A stretch of 64,000 nucleotides of DNA, from the NCBI GenBank assembly GCA_947503925.1, contig CANNFQ010000007.1, positions 124,001 to 188,000 on the forward strand, written 5' to 3'. Of the stretch, positions 16,850 through 25,355 are shown one piece after another (the stretch's first letter is position 1; each line of letters starts with the position of its first letter). Position numbers and translations under genes: made by a program. Under the pieces are notes generated by a model that was not told the origin of the DNA, did not search any database, and saw nothing but the letters and a program-made list of their open reading frames with translations. This stretch comes from an uncultured Paracoccaceae bacterium (GTDB taxonomy: Bacteria > Pseudomonadota > Alphaproteobacteria > Rhodobacterales > Rhodobacteraceae).

Positions 16850-17639
16850 ACGGCGCTGCGTTGCGCCAGTGAAACTGGTCGATCTGATTGCGGCTGCTTG
16901 GGTTTCGCTTCAGCGCCTTTGCCGTGCGGAAGGAGCAGATAGCGGCAGTGATGTTGTTATGCCATGGGCAGGAATAGGTATCGAATTCGGGCAGATTGAA
17001 CCGCCGATCCGGTAGCATCTGCAGGCCGGGGACCGCCCGAAAAAGCGATACCCGGTCAATCCGCCGCCGCCAGTACGGCACCTGTTCTTCGAACCGCCAG
17101 CGCAAACCACCAAAAACCTCAATCTGTCGATCCAGCGCTGCGCCTGTCTGATCGGTGCGCGCCAATGCGTAATAGCCTGTCCGGTCCAGCCAGGCATCAT
17201 CCCGGTTTACCCCCAAAGGGGCGGCATCCAGATCGCGGGCATAAAGGTCGATCACATAAGAAAAGATACTGTCCCGGCGCTCTTCGACAGAAAACGCAAT
17301 CATCTCACCCACGCTGCGTGTTTCACAGAACGGGTAAAACAGGAATTCGGCGTTGTAGCAGTAATGCAGCCAGATACCCGGGGCTGCCTGCGCCACGGCA
17401 TTCACGATCTCGGGCAAGGATGTGTCGGTCAGCACCTCATGATCAACACGGTCGACATCATCCGGCACAACAAGTTCAGCCGCGCAGAACGCGATTATCC
17501 TGGCAAAGCCGCGTTCGGCCAGATGGGCCAAAGTACTATCCACTTCCACCGCATCCTCCAACAGAACCAACGCAATAGGTCCTTGCGAAAGTGTGCGCTT
17601 TCGATCTGCGACAAGGGCGGAAAGACTGGGGTAATGCAT
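16788..17639 (-). CDS. Conserved hypothetical protein
   Basis: 283 residues, no signal peptide or membrane segment. Features seen: an N-terminal alpha/beta region with ALVADRKRTLSQGPIALVLLED, several tryptophan-rich stretches (GLRWRFEEQVPYWRRRIDRV, TYSCPWHNNITAAIC), and the motif HYCYNAEFLFYPFCETR. The pattern of an N-terminal nucleotide-like region with Asp-rich loops recalls a glycosyltransferase-2-like protein, but the evidence is thin. The ATG at 17639 is preferred over the upstream alternative. It ends inside the 3' end of the convergent RAYT gene, a product of the REP insertion. It is divergent from miaB. Confidence 0.75.
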   Translation of the reverse strand: MHYPSLSALVADRKRTLSQGPIALVLLEDAVEVDSTLAHLAERGFARIIAFCAAELVVPDDVDRVDHEVLTDTSLPEIVNAVAQAAPGIWLHYCYNAEFLFYPFCETRSVGEMIAFSVEERRDSIFSYVIDLYARDLDAAPLGVNRDDAWLDRTGYYALARTDQTGAALDRQIEVFGGLRWRFEEQVPYWRRRIDRVSLFRAVPGLQMLPDRRFNLPEFDTYSCPWHNNITAAICSFRTAKALKRNPSSRNQIDQFHWRNAAPFSWQSQQLCDLGLMEPGQWF

Positions 17640-17752
17640 GCGGTCCGGTCGGGATTGATATCCAAGTAAAATCGGTGAAATCACGCCGCATTGCAAGCGG
17701 CCTTCCAAATCGCTAGAAGGCCCCGGTTACCTCCAGTGATAGAGCAACACCA

Positions 17753-19063
17753 ATGTCCGCGCCAAAGAAGCTGTTTATTAAGACCTATGGCTGTCAGATG
17801 AATGTCTATGACAGTGAACGCATGGCCGAAGCGCTGGGCGGCAAGGGTTATGTTCAGACGGACACCGCCGATGATGCCGACATGATCCTGCTCAATACCT
17901 GTCATATCCGCGAAAAAGCAGCTGAAAAGGTTTACTCCGAACTCGGGCGCTACAAGGGATTGAAGGCCGAAAACCCGAATCTGAAAATCGGTGTGGCAGG
18001 CTGCGTGGCGCAGGCCGAAGGTGAAGAGATCATCCGCCGCCAGCCGCTGGTTGATCTCGTGGTCGGCCCGCAAAGCTATCACCGTCTCCCGGCGATGGAT
18101 GACGCGGTGCAGGGCGGTGCCAAGGCGCTGGACACAGACTTCCCCGAGGATGACAAGTTTGACACGCTGAAGACCCGCACCAGGGTAAAGCGCGGCCCAA
18201 CCGCGTTCCTGACCGTGCAGGAAGGCTGTGATAAGTTCTGCGCATTTTGTGTTGTGCCTTACACACGGGGGGCAGAAGTGTCGCGCCCGGCAGACCGGAT
18301 TCTGCGCGAGGCGCAGGAACTGGTCGAAAGCGGCGTGCGCGAAATCACCTTGCTGGGCCAGAATGTGAATGCCTATCACGGCCATGAAAAGGGGCTTGCG
18401 GGGCTGATCTGGGCGCTGAACAAGGTCGATGGATTGGCGCGTATCCGCTTTACCACCAGCCATCCCAATGACATGGATGATGCGCTCATTGCGGCGCATG
18501 GGACTTGCGAAAAGCTGATGCCCTATCTGCATCTGCCCGTGCAATCGGGGTCGGATCGTATCCTCAAGGCGATGAACCGCAAACATACGGGCGAAAGCTA
18601 CGTCCGACTGATCGAGCGCATCCGCGCGGCGCGACCCGACCTGTTGTTGTCCGGTGATTTTATCGTGGGCTTTCCAGGTGAGACCGAGGAAGATTTTGAG
18701 GATACGATGCAATTGGTCCGAGATGTGCATTACGGCCAGGCCTATTCGTTCAAATATTCGACCCGCCCGGGCACGCCGGCTGCGGAAAAACCGCAACTGC
18801 CCGAGGATGTGATGAATGATCGCCTGCAGCGCTTGCAGGCCCTGCTGCGTGAACAACAGCAGGCGACGCAGGCGTCGATGGTGGGTCGGGAGGTGAAGGT
18901 CTTGTTTGAGAAAGCAGGCCGAGAGTCCGGGCAGATGGTCGGGAAGTCCGAGTATCTGCATGCGGTTTACGCCGACGCGCCCGCCGATGTGCTGGGACAA
19001 GTGGCCCGCGTAAAGGTCGTGCAGGGTAGCCCCAATTCATTGAAGGGTGAGTTGATCGGGTGA
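17753..19063 (+). CDS. miaB: tRNA-2-methylthio-N6-dimethylallyladenosine synthase MiaB
   Basis: 436-residue radical-SAM methylthiotransferase that modifies A37 in tRNAs reading UNN codons. The N-terminal UPF0004 domain has three cluster-binding cysteines ([30 protein letters not shown] and AGCVAQAEG). The radical-SAM domain carries [15 protein letters not shown] (CxxxCxxC). A TRAM domain follows at about residues 370-436. Sequence and size match the enzyme; the ATG at 17753 begins [17 protein letters not shown]. The 3' untranslated region has a stem-loop at 19069. Confidence 0.98.
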   Translation: MSAPKKLFIKTYGCQMNVYDSERMAEALGGKGYVQTDTADDADMILLNTCHIREKAAEKVYSELGRYKGLKAENPNLKIGVAGCVAQAEGEEIIRRQPLVDLVVGPQSYHRLPAMDDAVQGGAKALDTDFPEDDKFDTLKTRTRVKRGPTAFLTVQEGCDKFCAFCVVPYTRGAEVSRPADRILREAQELVESGVREITLLGQNVNAYHGHEKGLAGLIWALNKVDGLARIRFTTSHPNDMDDALIAAHGTCEKLMPYLHLPVQSGSDRILKAMNRKHTGESYVRLIERIRAARPDLLLSGDFIVGFPGETEEDFEDTMQLVRDVHYGQAYSFKYSTRPGTPAAEKPQLPEDVMNDRLQRLQALLREQQQATQASMVGREVKVLFEKAGRESGQMVGKSEYLHAVYADAPADVLGQVARVKVVQGSPNSLKGELIG

Positions 19064-19068
19064 TGACG

Positions 19069-19090
19069 CAAATTCCTTGGAAGGAATTTG
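19069..19090 (+). terminator. Stem-loop after miaB
   Basis: CAAATTCCTT and AAGGAATTTG form a 10-base perfect stem around GG, 5 bases after the miaB stop, followed by TTCAGACTTTT. It probably ends or protects the miaB transcript ahead of the phoH operon. Confidence 0.6.
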
Positions 19091-19238
19091 TTCAGACTTT
19101 TGGAAAAATCTGATGCGCCGACGGGGCGGGGATTCCTTTCCTTATTTGGTATCAATTTGATGACAATCGCGCTTGACCGCTTGCGCCTTCCGGCCGGACT
19201 TGCCACCATATCAGACAAGAGACTCGAAGGAGAACTGA

Positions 19239-20258
19239 TTGGCCACTGGTGCCCTGACCCCACCCGCTGAAGATGTCACAGAAGCCCTGTTGGAATTTCC
19301 CGACAATTTCCTGCTGATCGACCTGTGTGGCGAATATGATCGCAACCTGACCACTATCGAAGACAAGCTGAGCGTCCAGATCCTGCGCCGCGGCAATCAG
19401 CTTGCCGTGATTGGGGAGGATGGGTCGCGCCAAGATGCCGTTGATGTTCTCAAATCGCTCTATTCCCGACTTGAGGCAGGCCGTTCGCTGGAGCCCGGCG
19501 ATATCGACCGCGAATTGCGTATGGGCCCCGAAACGGTGCGCGGCCCTGCGCGTGATGGCGATCAGATCGAGCTGTTCAAAGGCGATGCATCCATTGCCCG
19601 CGTCGAAATCAAGACCCGCAAGAAACTGATTGAACCGCGCACGGATGCGCAAAAGGCCTATGTCAAATCGCTGTTTGACAATGAACTGGCCTTTGGCATC
19701 GGTCCGGCGGGGACGGGTAAGACCTATCTGGCCGTGGCCGTTGGTGTGAATATGCTGATCAGCGGTCATGTTGACAAGATCATCCTGTCTCGCCCCGCGG
19801 TCGAGGCAGGTGAAAAGCTGGGCTATCTGCCGGGTGATATGAAAGACAAGGTCGACCCCTATATGCAGCCGCTTTACGATGCGTTGGGCGACTTCCTGCC
19901 GGGCAAACAGGCGGCCAAGATGATCGAGGATAAGGTGATCGAGATCGCACCACTGGCCTTCATGCGCGGTCGCACATTGTCAAACGCCTTTGTCGTGCTG
20001 GACGAGGCGCAGAATGCCACCACCATGCAGATGAAGATGTTCTTGACCCGTCTGGGTGAAGGCAGCCGCATGGTGATAACCGGAGACCGTACACAGATTG
20101 ATCTGCCCCGTGGGGTGAATTCCGGCCTGTGGGATGCGGAACGGTTGCTGAAGAGTATCCCCAAGATCAGCTTCAACTATTTCACCTCCAAGGATGTGGT
20201 TCGGCATCCGTTGGTGGCGGCAATCATCGAAGCTTATGAGGCGGATGAAAACCGGTGA
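19239..20258 (+). CDS. PhoH family ATPase
   Basis: 339-residue PhoH/YbeZ protein, a P-loop ATPase associated with RNA metabolism together with YbeY. Walker A is GPAGTGKTYLAVAVG (about residue 152) and Walker B is FVVLDEAQNATTMQ. The N-terminal region (1-110) is the KH-like extension typical of the family. It begins with TTG, supported by AAGGAGAACTGA upstream at the right distance. The GTG of ybeY overlaps its stop (GTGA), so expression is coupled. This order with ybeY and corC is widely conserved. Confidence 0.95.
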   Translation: MATGALTPPAEDVTEALLEFPDNFLLIDLCGEYDRNLTTIEDKLSVQILRRGNQLAVIGEDGSRQDAVDVLKSLYSRLEAGRSLEPGDIDRELRMGPETVRGPARDGDQIELFKGDASIARVEIKTRKKLIEPRTDAQKAYVKSLFDNELAFGIGPAGTGKTYLAVAVGVNMLISGHVDKIILSRPAVEAGEKLGYLPGDMKDKVDPYMQPLYDALGDFLPGKQAAKMIEDKVIEIAPLAFMRGRTLSNAFVVLDEAQNATTMQMKMFLTRLGEGSRMVITGDRTQIDLPRGVNSGLWDAERLLKSIPKISFNYFTSKDVVRHPLVAAIIEAYEADENR

Positions 20259-20770
20259 CTGTCGATTGTATCGTCGAAGATGCGCGCTGGGTTGATATCG
20301 CTGACCATGCACAGACGGCGACAGAAGCCACGCTATGCAGGTTGGGTCTTGAACCGTCCGTCTTTGAAATCAGCCTGCTTGCAGGTGACGATGCCCGCAT
20401 CGCGAGCCTCAATGCTGATTTTCGTGGCAAGGCTGCTGCGACAAATGTCCTCAGCTGGCCTTCGGACGAACGGGCGGCGGCCACGGACGGCGAAATGCCG
20501 CTGCCCCCGCAACCTGGCCCCGATACTGAGCTGGGGGATATTGCTATTGCTTATGAGACCTGCGCGCGCGAGGCGGCAGAGGCGGGCAAATCAATGTCGG
20601 ATCACACCATTCATTTACTGGTCCATGGCACGCTGCATCTATTGGGCTTCGATCATGAGCGTGATGGCGACGCGACCTTGATGGAAGCGTTGGAAACTGA
20701 AATACTTGGCAAATTGGGTATATCTGACCCATATAAGGAAGAGACGGGCGATCTTGCCCGCAAGAGATAG
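20255..20770 (+). CDS. ybeY: Endoribonuclease YbeY
   Basis: 171-residue rRNA-processing RNase that matures the 16S 3' end and helps quality control of 70S ribosomes. The zinc-binding motif HGTLHLLGFDHERD (HGxLHLxGxDH) is intact near residues 125-138. It starts with GTG overlapping the phoH stop and is followed 6 bases later by the CorC gene. The length is in the usual range. Confidence 0.97.
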   Translation: MTVDCIVEDARWVDIADHAQTATEATLCRLGLEPSVFEISLLAGDDARIASLNADFRGKAAATNVLSWPSDERAAATDGEMPLPPQPGPDTELGDIAIAYETCAREAAEAGKSMSDHTIHLLVHGTLHLLGFDHERDGDATLMEALETEILGKLGISDPYKEETGDLARKR

Positions 20771-20776
20771 GATGAA

Positions 20777-21664
20777 ATGGGCGATACTGGCGACGGTCCT
20801 TCTATAGCAGCGCGTGGCGCGCCAACGGACCAGACAGTGCAAAACCGGGGCTTGTTTGCCCGTTTGCGCAACGCAATTTTTCTGACGCAACCGCCGCAAA
20901 TATCGGAGGATGCCGGGCGCGAGGCCGTCAAGAACGCGGCGGGTATGCTTGGCATGCTCAACCTGCGTCGTAAGCGGGTCGAAGACGTGGCCATTCCCAA
21001 GCCTGATATCATCGCTTGCCCGCTGAACGCGACCAAGGATGAGTTGGTCAAGACATTTCGTGACAGTGGCCTGACCCGACTACCGGTCTATGATGGCACC
21101 TTGGATACCCCGATCGGGATTGCCAATCTCAAGGATTTTGCGCTGCAACATGGGTTTAACGGCAACAGCAAGGGGTTCAACCTGCGCGATATGCTGCGCC
21201 CGCTTTTGTTTGTGCCGCCGTCCATGCCGCTTGGCGTGCTCTTGCAGAAAATGCAGGCCGAACGCATTCATATGGCGCTGGTGATCGACGAATATGGTGG
21301 TACCGACGGGCTTGTGACCATTGAGGATCTGATCGAACAGGTCGTGGGCGAGATCGAAGATGAGCACGATATCGAAGAGGCCAAGAGCTGGGTTTTGGAA
21401 AAACCCGGTATCTATCTGGCGCAAGCCCGGACCGAGCTTGAGGATTTTGAGGCCGAGATTGGCCAAAAACTGACCGCCCATGAGGAGATCGACGAAGAAG
21501 AGATCGATACGCTAGGCGGGCTTGTGACGCTTTTGGCAGGTCATCTGCCTGCAAGGGGCGAGGTGGTCACCCATCCCGATGGCCCCGAATTTGAGATCAT
21601 TGATGCCGATCCCCGCCGGATCAAGCGATTGCGGGTCTGCCTGAACGGGACCAAGCGTGGCTAA
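20777..21664 (+). CDS. CorC/HlyC family CBS-domain protein
   Basis: 295 residues. Two CBS domains (about residues 74-130 and 140-195, with the typical DELVKTFRDSGLTRLPVYDG and MALVIDEYGGTDGLVTIEDLIEQVVGEIEDEHD) precede a C-terminal CorC-HlyC domain. There is no N-terminal membrane domain, as in the short E. coli CorC/YbeX type. It was first linked to magnesium/cobalt efflux. The next gene, lnt, starts with GTG overlapping its end, so it belongs to the ybeZ-ybeY-ybeX-lnt set. Confidence 0.94.
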   Translation: MGDTGDGPSIAARGAPTDQTVQNRGLFARLRNAIFLTQPPQISEDAGREAVKNAAGMLGMLNLRRKRVEDVAIPKPDIIACPLNATKDELVKTFRDSGLTRLPVYDGTLDTPIGIANLKDFALQHGFNGNSKGFNLRDMLRPLLFVPPSMPLGVLLQKMQAERIHMALVIDEYGGTDGLVTIEDLIEQVVGEIEDEHDIEEAKSWVLEKPGIYLAQARTELEDFEAEIGQKLTAHEEIDEEEIDTLGGLVTLLAGHLPARGEVVTHPDGPEFEIIDADPRRIKRLRVCLNGTKRG

Positions 21665-23156
21665 TCTGTCTGGCCGTATTGCGGCATTGCCAGTGATGGG
21701 CCGATTTGCGGTATTCGTGGCGCTTGGCGTCGCCGGGGCTTTGGGGCAGGCCCCATATGATCTTTGGCCAGCGACAATCTGTGCGCTGGCAATAATGCTC
21801 GCCTTGCACAAGCCCTGCACACAGCCCAGGCGGGCCGCATTTCAGGCATGGGGTTTTGGGCTGGGCTATTTTGCGTTCAGCCTGCGCTGGATCGTGGAGC
21901 CTTTCCTTGTTGATACCGCCCGACACGGCTGGATGGCCCCTTTTGCCCTTGTACTGATGGCCGCCGGTGCCGGGCTTTTCTGGGCCGTGGCGGGCTACAT
22001 CGCCGCAAGGCTGGCGCCGGGCCGCGCCTTGTTCGTTGGGCTGTTTATCGTTGGGGCAGAGGTCACACGATCCTTGATCCTGACCGGGTTCCCCTGGGCG
22101 TTGATCGGACATGTTTGGGTGGAAACCCCCATTGCGCAACTGGCGGCATTTGGCGGCCCGCATCTGCTGACACTTGTCGCCGTGCTGGCGGCATGGGCGG
22201 TGACCTTGATTGGGACGGGGCGTGCCGCGGCGGGTGCGGCCGTGTTGGCCGCGCTTGGGTTTGGGGTGGTGCCGGGGCTATCAGGGGCAACCTTACCGCC
22301 TGCGGCGGATGCGCCGGTGGTGCGCCTGGTGCAGCCCAATGCCCCGCAACATCAAAAATGGGATCCAGCCTTCCGCAATCTGTTCGTCGACCGGATGATT
22401 GACCTGACGGGCGCGGGGGAGGTGCCTGATCTTGTGGTCTGGCCTGAGACATCTGTCCCGTTCCTGCTGAACCACATTCAGGATGATATGAGCCCGCTGG
22501 TTGAGGCAGCGAGGGGGGTAACGCTGGTTTTTGGCATTCAGCGAGCCGATGAATTGCAGCAATACCGCAATAGCCTTGTTGTGATGGGGCCGGGCGGGCA
22601 GGTGCAAAGCATCTATGACAAAGAGCATTTGGTCCCGTTTGGTGAATATGTACCCGGAGCCGCCCTTTTGGGGCGTGCGGGGGCCACTGGGCTTGCTCGG
22701 AACCTGGGTACTGGTTTCACACCGGGGATAGGGCAAGGGCCGATATCGCTGCCCGGTATTGGTGCAGCGATCCCGTTGATCTGTTACGAGAGTATCTTTG
22801 CCGAGGAAATCAACGATGGCGGTGATCGGCCCCGGCTGTTGTTGCTGATCACCAATGATGCGTGGTTTGGCAAGGCGGCGGGACCTTATCAGCATCTGGC
22901 GCAGGCGCGGCTGCGGGCGATTGAACAAGGCTTGCCCATGGTTCGCGTCGCAAATACCGGCGTAACGGCGATGATTGATGCACGGGGGCGGATCATCCAA
23001 ATGATCCCCCTTGGCCAAGACGGAGCGATTGACGTTGCGTTGCCTCCGGCTCTGCCCGAAACAGCTTATACGCGCTGGGGTGATCTGCCGGTCCTACTGT
23101 TGCTGGTTGGATCGATCCTGATGCAAATACTGATGCAGCGCCGCATTAGCGATTGA
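21657..23156 (+). CDS. lnt: Apolipoprotein N-acyltransferase Lnt
   Basis: 499-residue inner-membrane enzyme of lipoprotein maturation that transfers an acyl chain onto the N-terminal cysteine. About six transmembrane segments fill the first 200 residues, then a nitrilase-like domain: catalytic Glu in VVWPETSVPFL, Lys in SIYDKEHLVPFGEYVPG and Cys in IPLICYESIFAEE. One last hydrophobic segment follows near the C-terminus. The GTG start overlaps the CorC stop. It modifies lipoproteins such as the candidate at 9753. Confidence 0.96.
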   Translation: MANLSGRIAALPVMGRFAVFVALGVAGALGQAPYDLWPATICALAIMLALHKPCTQPRRAAFQAWGFGLGYFAFSLRWIVEPFLVDTARHGWMAPFALVLMAAGAGLFWAVAGYIAARLAPGRALFVGLFIVGAEVTRSLILTGFPWALIGHVWVETPIAQLAAFGGPHLLTLVAVLAAWAVTLIGTGRAAAGAAVLAALGFGVVPGLSGATLPPAADAPVVRLVQPNAPQHQKWDPAFRNLFVDRMIDLTGAGEVPDLVVWPETSVPFLLNHIQDDMSPLVEAARGVTLVFGIQRADELQQYRNSLVVMGPGGQVQSIYDKEHLVPFGEYVPGAALLGRAGATGLARNLGTGFTPGIGQGPISLPGIGAAIPLICYESIFAEEINDGGDRPRLLLLITNDAWFGKAAGPYQHLAQARLRAIEQGLPMVRVANTGVTAMIDARGRIIQMIPLGQDGAIDVALPPALPETAYTRWGDLPVLLLLVGSILMQILMQRRISD

Positions 23157-23193
23157 CCTGACACGGCACAGCCCGTAGGGACAAACGCAATCC

Positions 23194-23237
23194 TGTCACA
23201 ACGGCTTCCTGACGTGGCAGTTATTTTTATTGGAGCA
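23194..23237 (+). promoter_or_regulatory. SAM/SAH riboswitch upstream of metK
   Basis: The bases TGTCAC (23194-23199) pair with GTGGCA (23214-23219), enclosing ACGGCTTCCTGAC. A spacer rich in T follows, then TTGGAGCA at 23230-23236. The loop TTCC can pair with the GGAG of the Shine-Dalgarno, making the compact pseudoknot of SAM/SAH riboswitches known mainly from Rhodobacterales metK leaders. The core GTCACAACGGCTTCCTG is nearly identical to that class as I remember it. It lies 7 bases before the metK ATG, so binding ligand would hide the ribosome site. Confidence 0.9.
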
Positions 23238-23243
23238 TCTCCC

Positions 23244-24425
23244 ATGGCACGAAAAGACTATATTTTTACCTCGGAATCTGTGTCCGAGGGGCACCCTGAT
23301 AAGGTGTGCGACCGTATTTCAGACGCCGTTCTTGATGCGTTTCTGGCCGAAGAACCCGAAGCGCGGGTTGCCTGCGAGACATTCGCGACGACCAATCAGG
23401 TTGTCATCGGCGGCGAAGTCGGGCTGGCGGATCAGGCCAAGCTAAAGGATTATATGGGGCGGATCGACGATATCGCCCGGGCCTGTATCAAAGATATCGG
23501 CTATGAGCAGGACAAGTTTCACCACGCCACCTGCAAGATCACTAATCTGCTGCACGAGCAGTCCGCGCATATTGCCCAAGGTGTCGATGCGAACCCGGAC
23601 AAGGATGAAGGGGCCGGTGATCAGGGGATCATGTTTGGCTATGCCACGACTGAAACCGATGCCTTGATGCCCGCGCCGATCCAATATGCCCATGCTGTTC
23701 TGCGTCGCTTGGCCGAGGTGCGCAAATCCGGGCAGGAACCGACCCTGCGCCCAGATGCCAAAAGCCAGATTTCCTTGCGTTATGCCAATGGCAAACCCGT
23801 CGAGGTCACATCGATCGTGCTGTCAACGCAGCACCGCGATGAAAGCCAGTCCAGTGCCGATATTCGCGCGATTGTGGAGCCTTACATTCGCGAGGTGCTG
23901 CCCGACGGTTTTATCACGGCCAATACCGAATGGTGGGTGAACCCGACAGGCACATTTGTGATTGGCGGGCCGGATGGTGATGCCGGTCTGACTGGGCGCA
24001 AGATCATCGTGGATACCTATGGTGGTGCCGCCCCGCATGGTGGCGGTGCTTTTTCGGGCAAGGACCCGACGAAAGTGGACCGTTCTGCGGCCTATGTTTC
24101 GCGCTATCTGGCCAAAAATGTCGTGGCGTCCGGTATGGCCGAACGCTGCACGATCCAGCTGAGTTATGCGATTGGCGTGGCCAAGCCGTTGTCGATCTAT
24201 GCTGACACACATGGCACCGGTGAAGTGGCGCCAGCGGCCATTGAAACAGCCATTGCCGAGATCATGGACTTGACCCCGCGCGGTATTCGCAGCCATCTGG
24301 GCCTGAACAAACCGATTTATGAACGCACCGCTGCTTACGGTCATTTTGGTCGGGCACCCGATGCTGATGGTGGGTTCAGCTGGGAACGCACTGATCTGGT
24401 TGATGCGCTGAAAAAGGCGGTTTGA
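23244..24425 (+). CDS. metK: S-adenosylmethionine synthetase MetK
   Basis: 393-residue enzyme forming S-adenosylmethionine from methionine and [19 protein letters not shown] is at the N-terminus with the catalytic histidine; [15 protein letters not shown] lies near residue 120; [19 protein letters not shown] is at about 265. The start at 23244 follows GGAGCATCTCCC; the in-frame upstream start would put the riboswitch inside the coding region. Its translation is probably controlled by the SAM/SAH riboswitch just upstream. A pair of REP elements follows its stop. Confidence 0.98.
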   Translation: MARKDYIFTSESVSEGHPDKVCDRISDAVLDAFLAEEPEARVACETFATTNQVVIGGEVGLADQAKLKDYMGRIDDIARACIKDIGYEQDKFHHATCKITNLLHEQSAHIAQGVDANPDKDEGAGDQGIMFGYATTETDALMPAPIQYAHAVLRRLAEVRKSGQEPTLRPDAKSQISLRYANGKPVEVTSIVLSTQHRDESQSSADIRAIVEPYIREVLPDGFITANTEWWVNPTGTFVIGGPDGDAGLTGRKIIVDTYGGAAPHGGGAFSGKDPTKVDRSAAYVSRYLAKNVVASGMAERCTIQLSYAIGVAKPLSIYADTHGTGEVAPAAIETAIAEIMDLTPRGIRSHLGLNKPIYERTAAYGHFGRAPDADGGFSWERTDLVDALKKAV

Positions 24426-24430
24426 AGGGC

Positions 24431-24453
24431 GATGGGTTAAAACCCATCTTACG
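24431..24453 (-). repeat. REP element, first copy after metK
   Basis: Identical hairpin GATGGGTTAAAACCCATC with TTACG on its right side, i.e. the same orientation as the copy at 16231. It starts 6 bases after the metK stop, the same distance as the copy before RAYT from its upstream gene. Confidence 0.85.
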
Positions 24454-24480
24454 GTGTTGCAATCTCCGACGTTGCCACGA

Positions 24481-24503
24481 CGTAAGGTGGGTCTTGACCC
24501 ACC
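24481..24503 (+). repeat. REP element, second copy after metK
   Basis: CGTAAGGTGGGTCTTGACCC extends to a perfect GGTGGGTC/GACCCACC hairpin, a variant of the plus-oriented copy inside RAYT. Together with the copy at 24431 it forms a head-to-head pair 73 bases long that resembles a BIME or a transposase-free MITE. Confidence 0.85.
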
Positions 24504-24531
24504 CCCTTATTTGGCAGGATTAAGCCACCTC

Positions 24532-25245
24532 ATGAGCAAGCGTAACCACCCTTCTGGCGCGCCCTGGCGCAATTTCTATGGCCGTTTCAAGGGCAAGACG
24601 ATGCGTGCCAGCCAGCAGGCCTATCTCGACAATGACCTTTTTGCCCTTTCGCCTGGCCCGGTCAGCTGGGAGGATAATCCGGATCGCCTGCCTCTTGATT
24701 TGCAAACATCCTTTGGCACAGCTGACATCTGGCTTGAGATTGGTTTTGGCGGCGGTGAGCATCTGGTTCACATGGCCGCCCGCTATCCGGATATCGGGCT
24801 GATTGGCTGTGAGCCTTACATCAACGGTGTGGCCATGTTGCTGGGCAAGATCCGCAAAGCAGGGGTTAGCAATTTGCGCGTTTATCCCGGTGATGTGCGC
24901 GACCTTTTTGATGTGCTGCCTCAACAGTCGCTGGCGAAGGTGTTCCTCAACTACCCCGATCCCTGGCCGAAAAAGCGCCATCATCGCCGCCGTTTTGTCA
25001 CGCCCGAGCATCTTGAACCCTTGGCCCGCGTCATGAAACCGGGCGCGGAATTGCGCGTGGCCACCGACATCCCGGACTATGTACGCCAGACATTGGAACA
25101 GGTGCCCCGTCACGGCTTTGTCTGGTCTGCGACCCGACCTGCCGACTGGCGCGACCCATGGGATGATTGGTTGTCGACCCGCTACGAACAGAAAGCTCTG
25201 CGTGAGGGCCGTGTTCCTCACTATCTGACCTTTCATAGGATGTGA
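24532..25245 (+). CDS. trmB: tRNA (guanine-N7-)-methyltransferase TrmB
   Basis: 237-residue methyltransferase that makes m7G46 in tRNA. The SAM loop is LEIGFGGGEHLVHMA; GCEPYINGVA follows; and the characteristic NYPDPWPKKRHHRRRF (residues about 148-163) identifies the family. Translation most likely starts at ATG 24532 after the REP pair; the longer frame from 24454 would translate the REP element and has no ribosome site. The ribosome site here is weak (GGCAGGATT, far). Confidence 0.95.
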   Translation: MSKRNHPSGAPWRNFYGRFKGKTMRASQQAYLDNDLFALSPGPVSWEDNPDRLPLDLQTSFGTADIWLEIGFGGGEHLVHMAARYPDIGLIGCEPYINGVAMLLGKIRKAGVSNLRVYPGDVRDLFDVLPQQSLAKVFLNYPDPWPKKRHHRRRFVTPEHLEPLARVMKPGAELRVATDIPDYVRQTLEQVPRHGFVWSATRPADWRDPWDDWLSTRYEQKALREGRVPHYLTFHRM

Positions 25246-25256
25246 GTGCTGCGCTG

Positions 25257-25288
25257 CCTCCGGCGGGAGTATTTTTGGCGAAATGATA
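25257..25288 (+). repeat. Stem-loop with GGGAGTATTTTTGGC motif
   Basis: CTCC and GGAG pair around a GGCG loop, followed by TATTTTTGGCGAAATGAT. The same GGGAGTATTTTT-GGC-AAATGAT string recurs at 63976-64000. The hairpin with T-run could terminate trmB transcription. Confidence 0.65.
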
Positions 25289-25355
25289 AGCAATGATGGA
25301 CCCTGTCGGGCCCCTGCGTTAAGACCTGCCCGAACTGCGAAAAGGATTTTCCCAC

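Noticed and set aside
17681..19000. A 439-residue open frame antisense to miaB
   Set aside because: It covers miaB exactly on the other strand, lacks a domain pattern and a ribosome site, and is explained by the base composition of the third codon positions.
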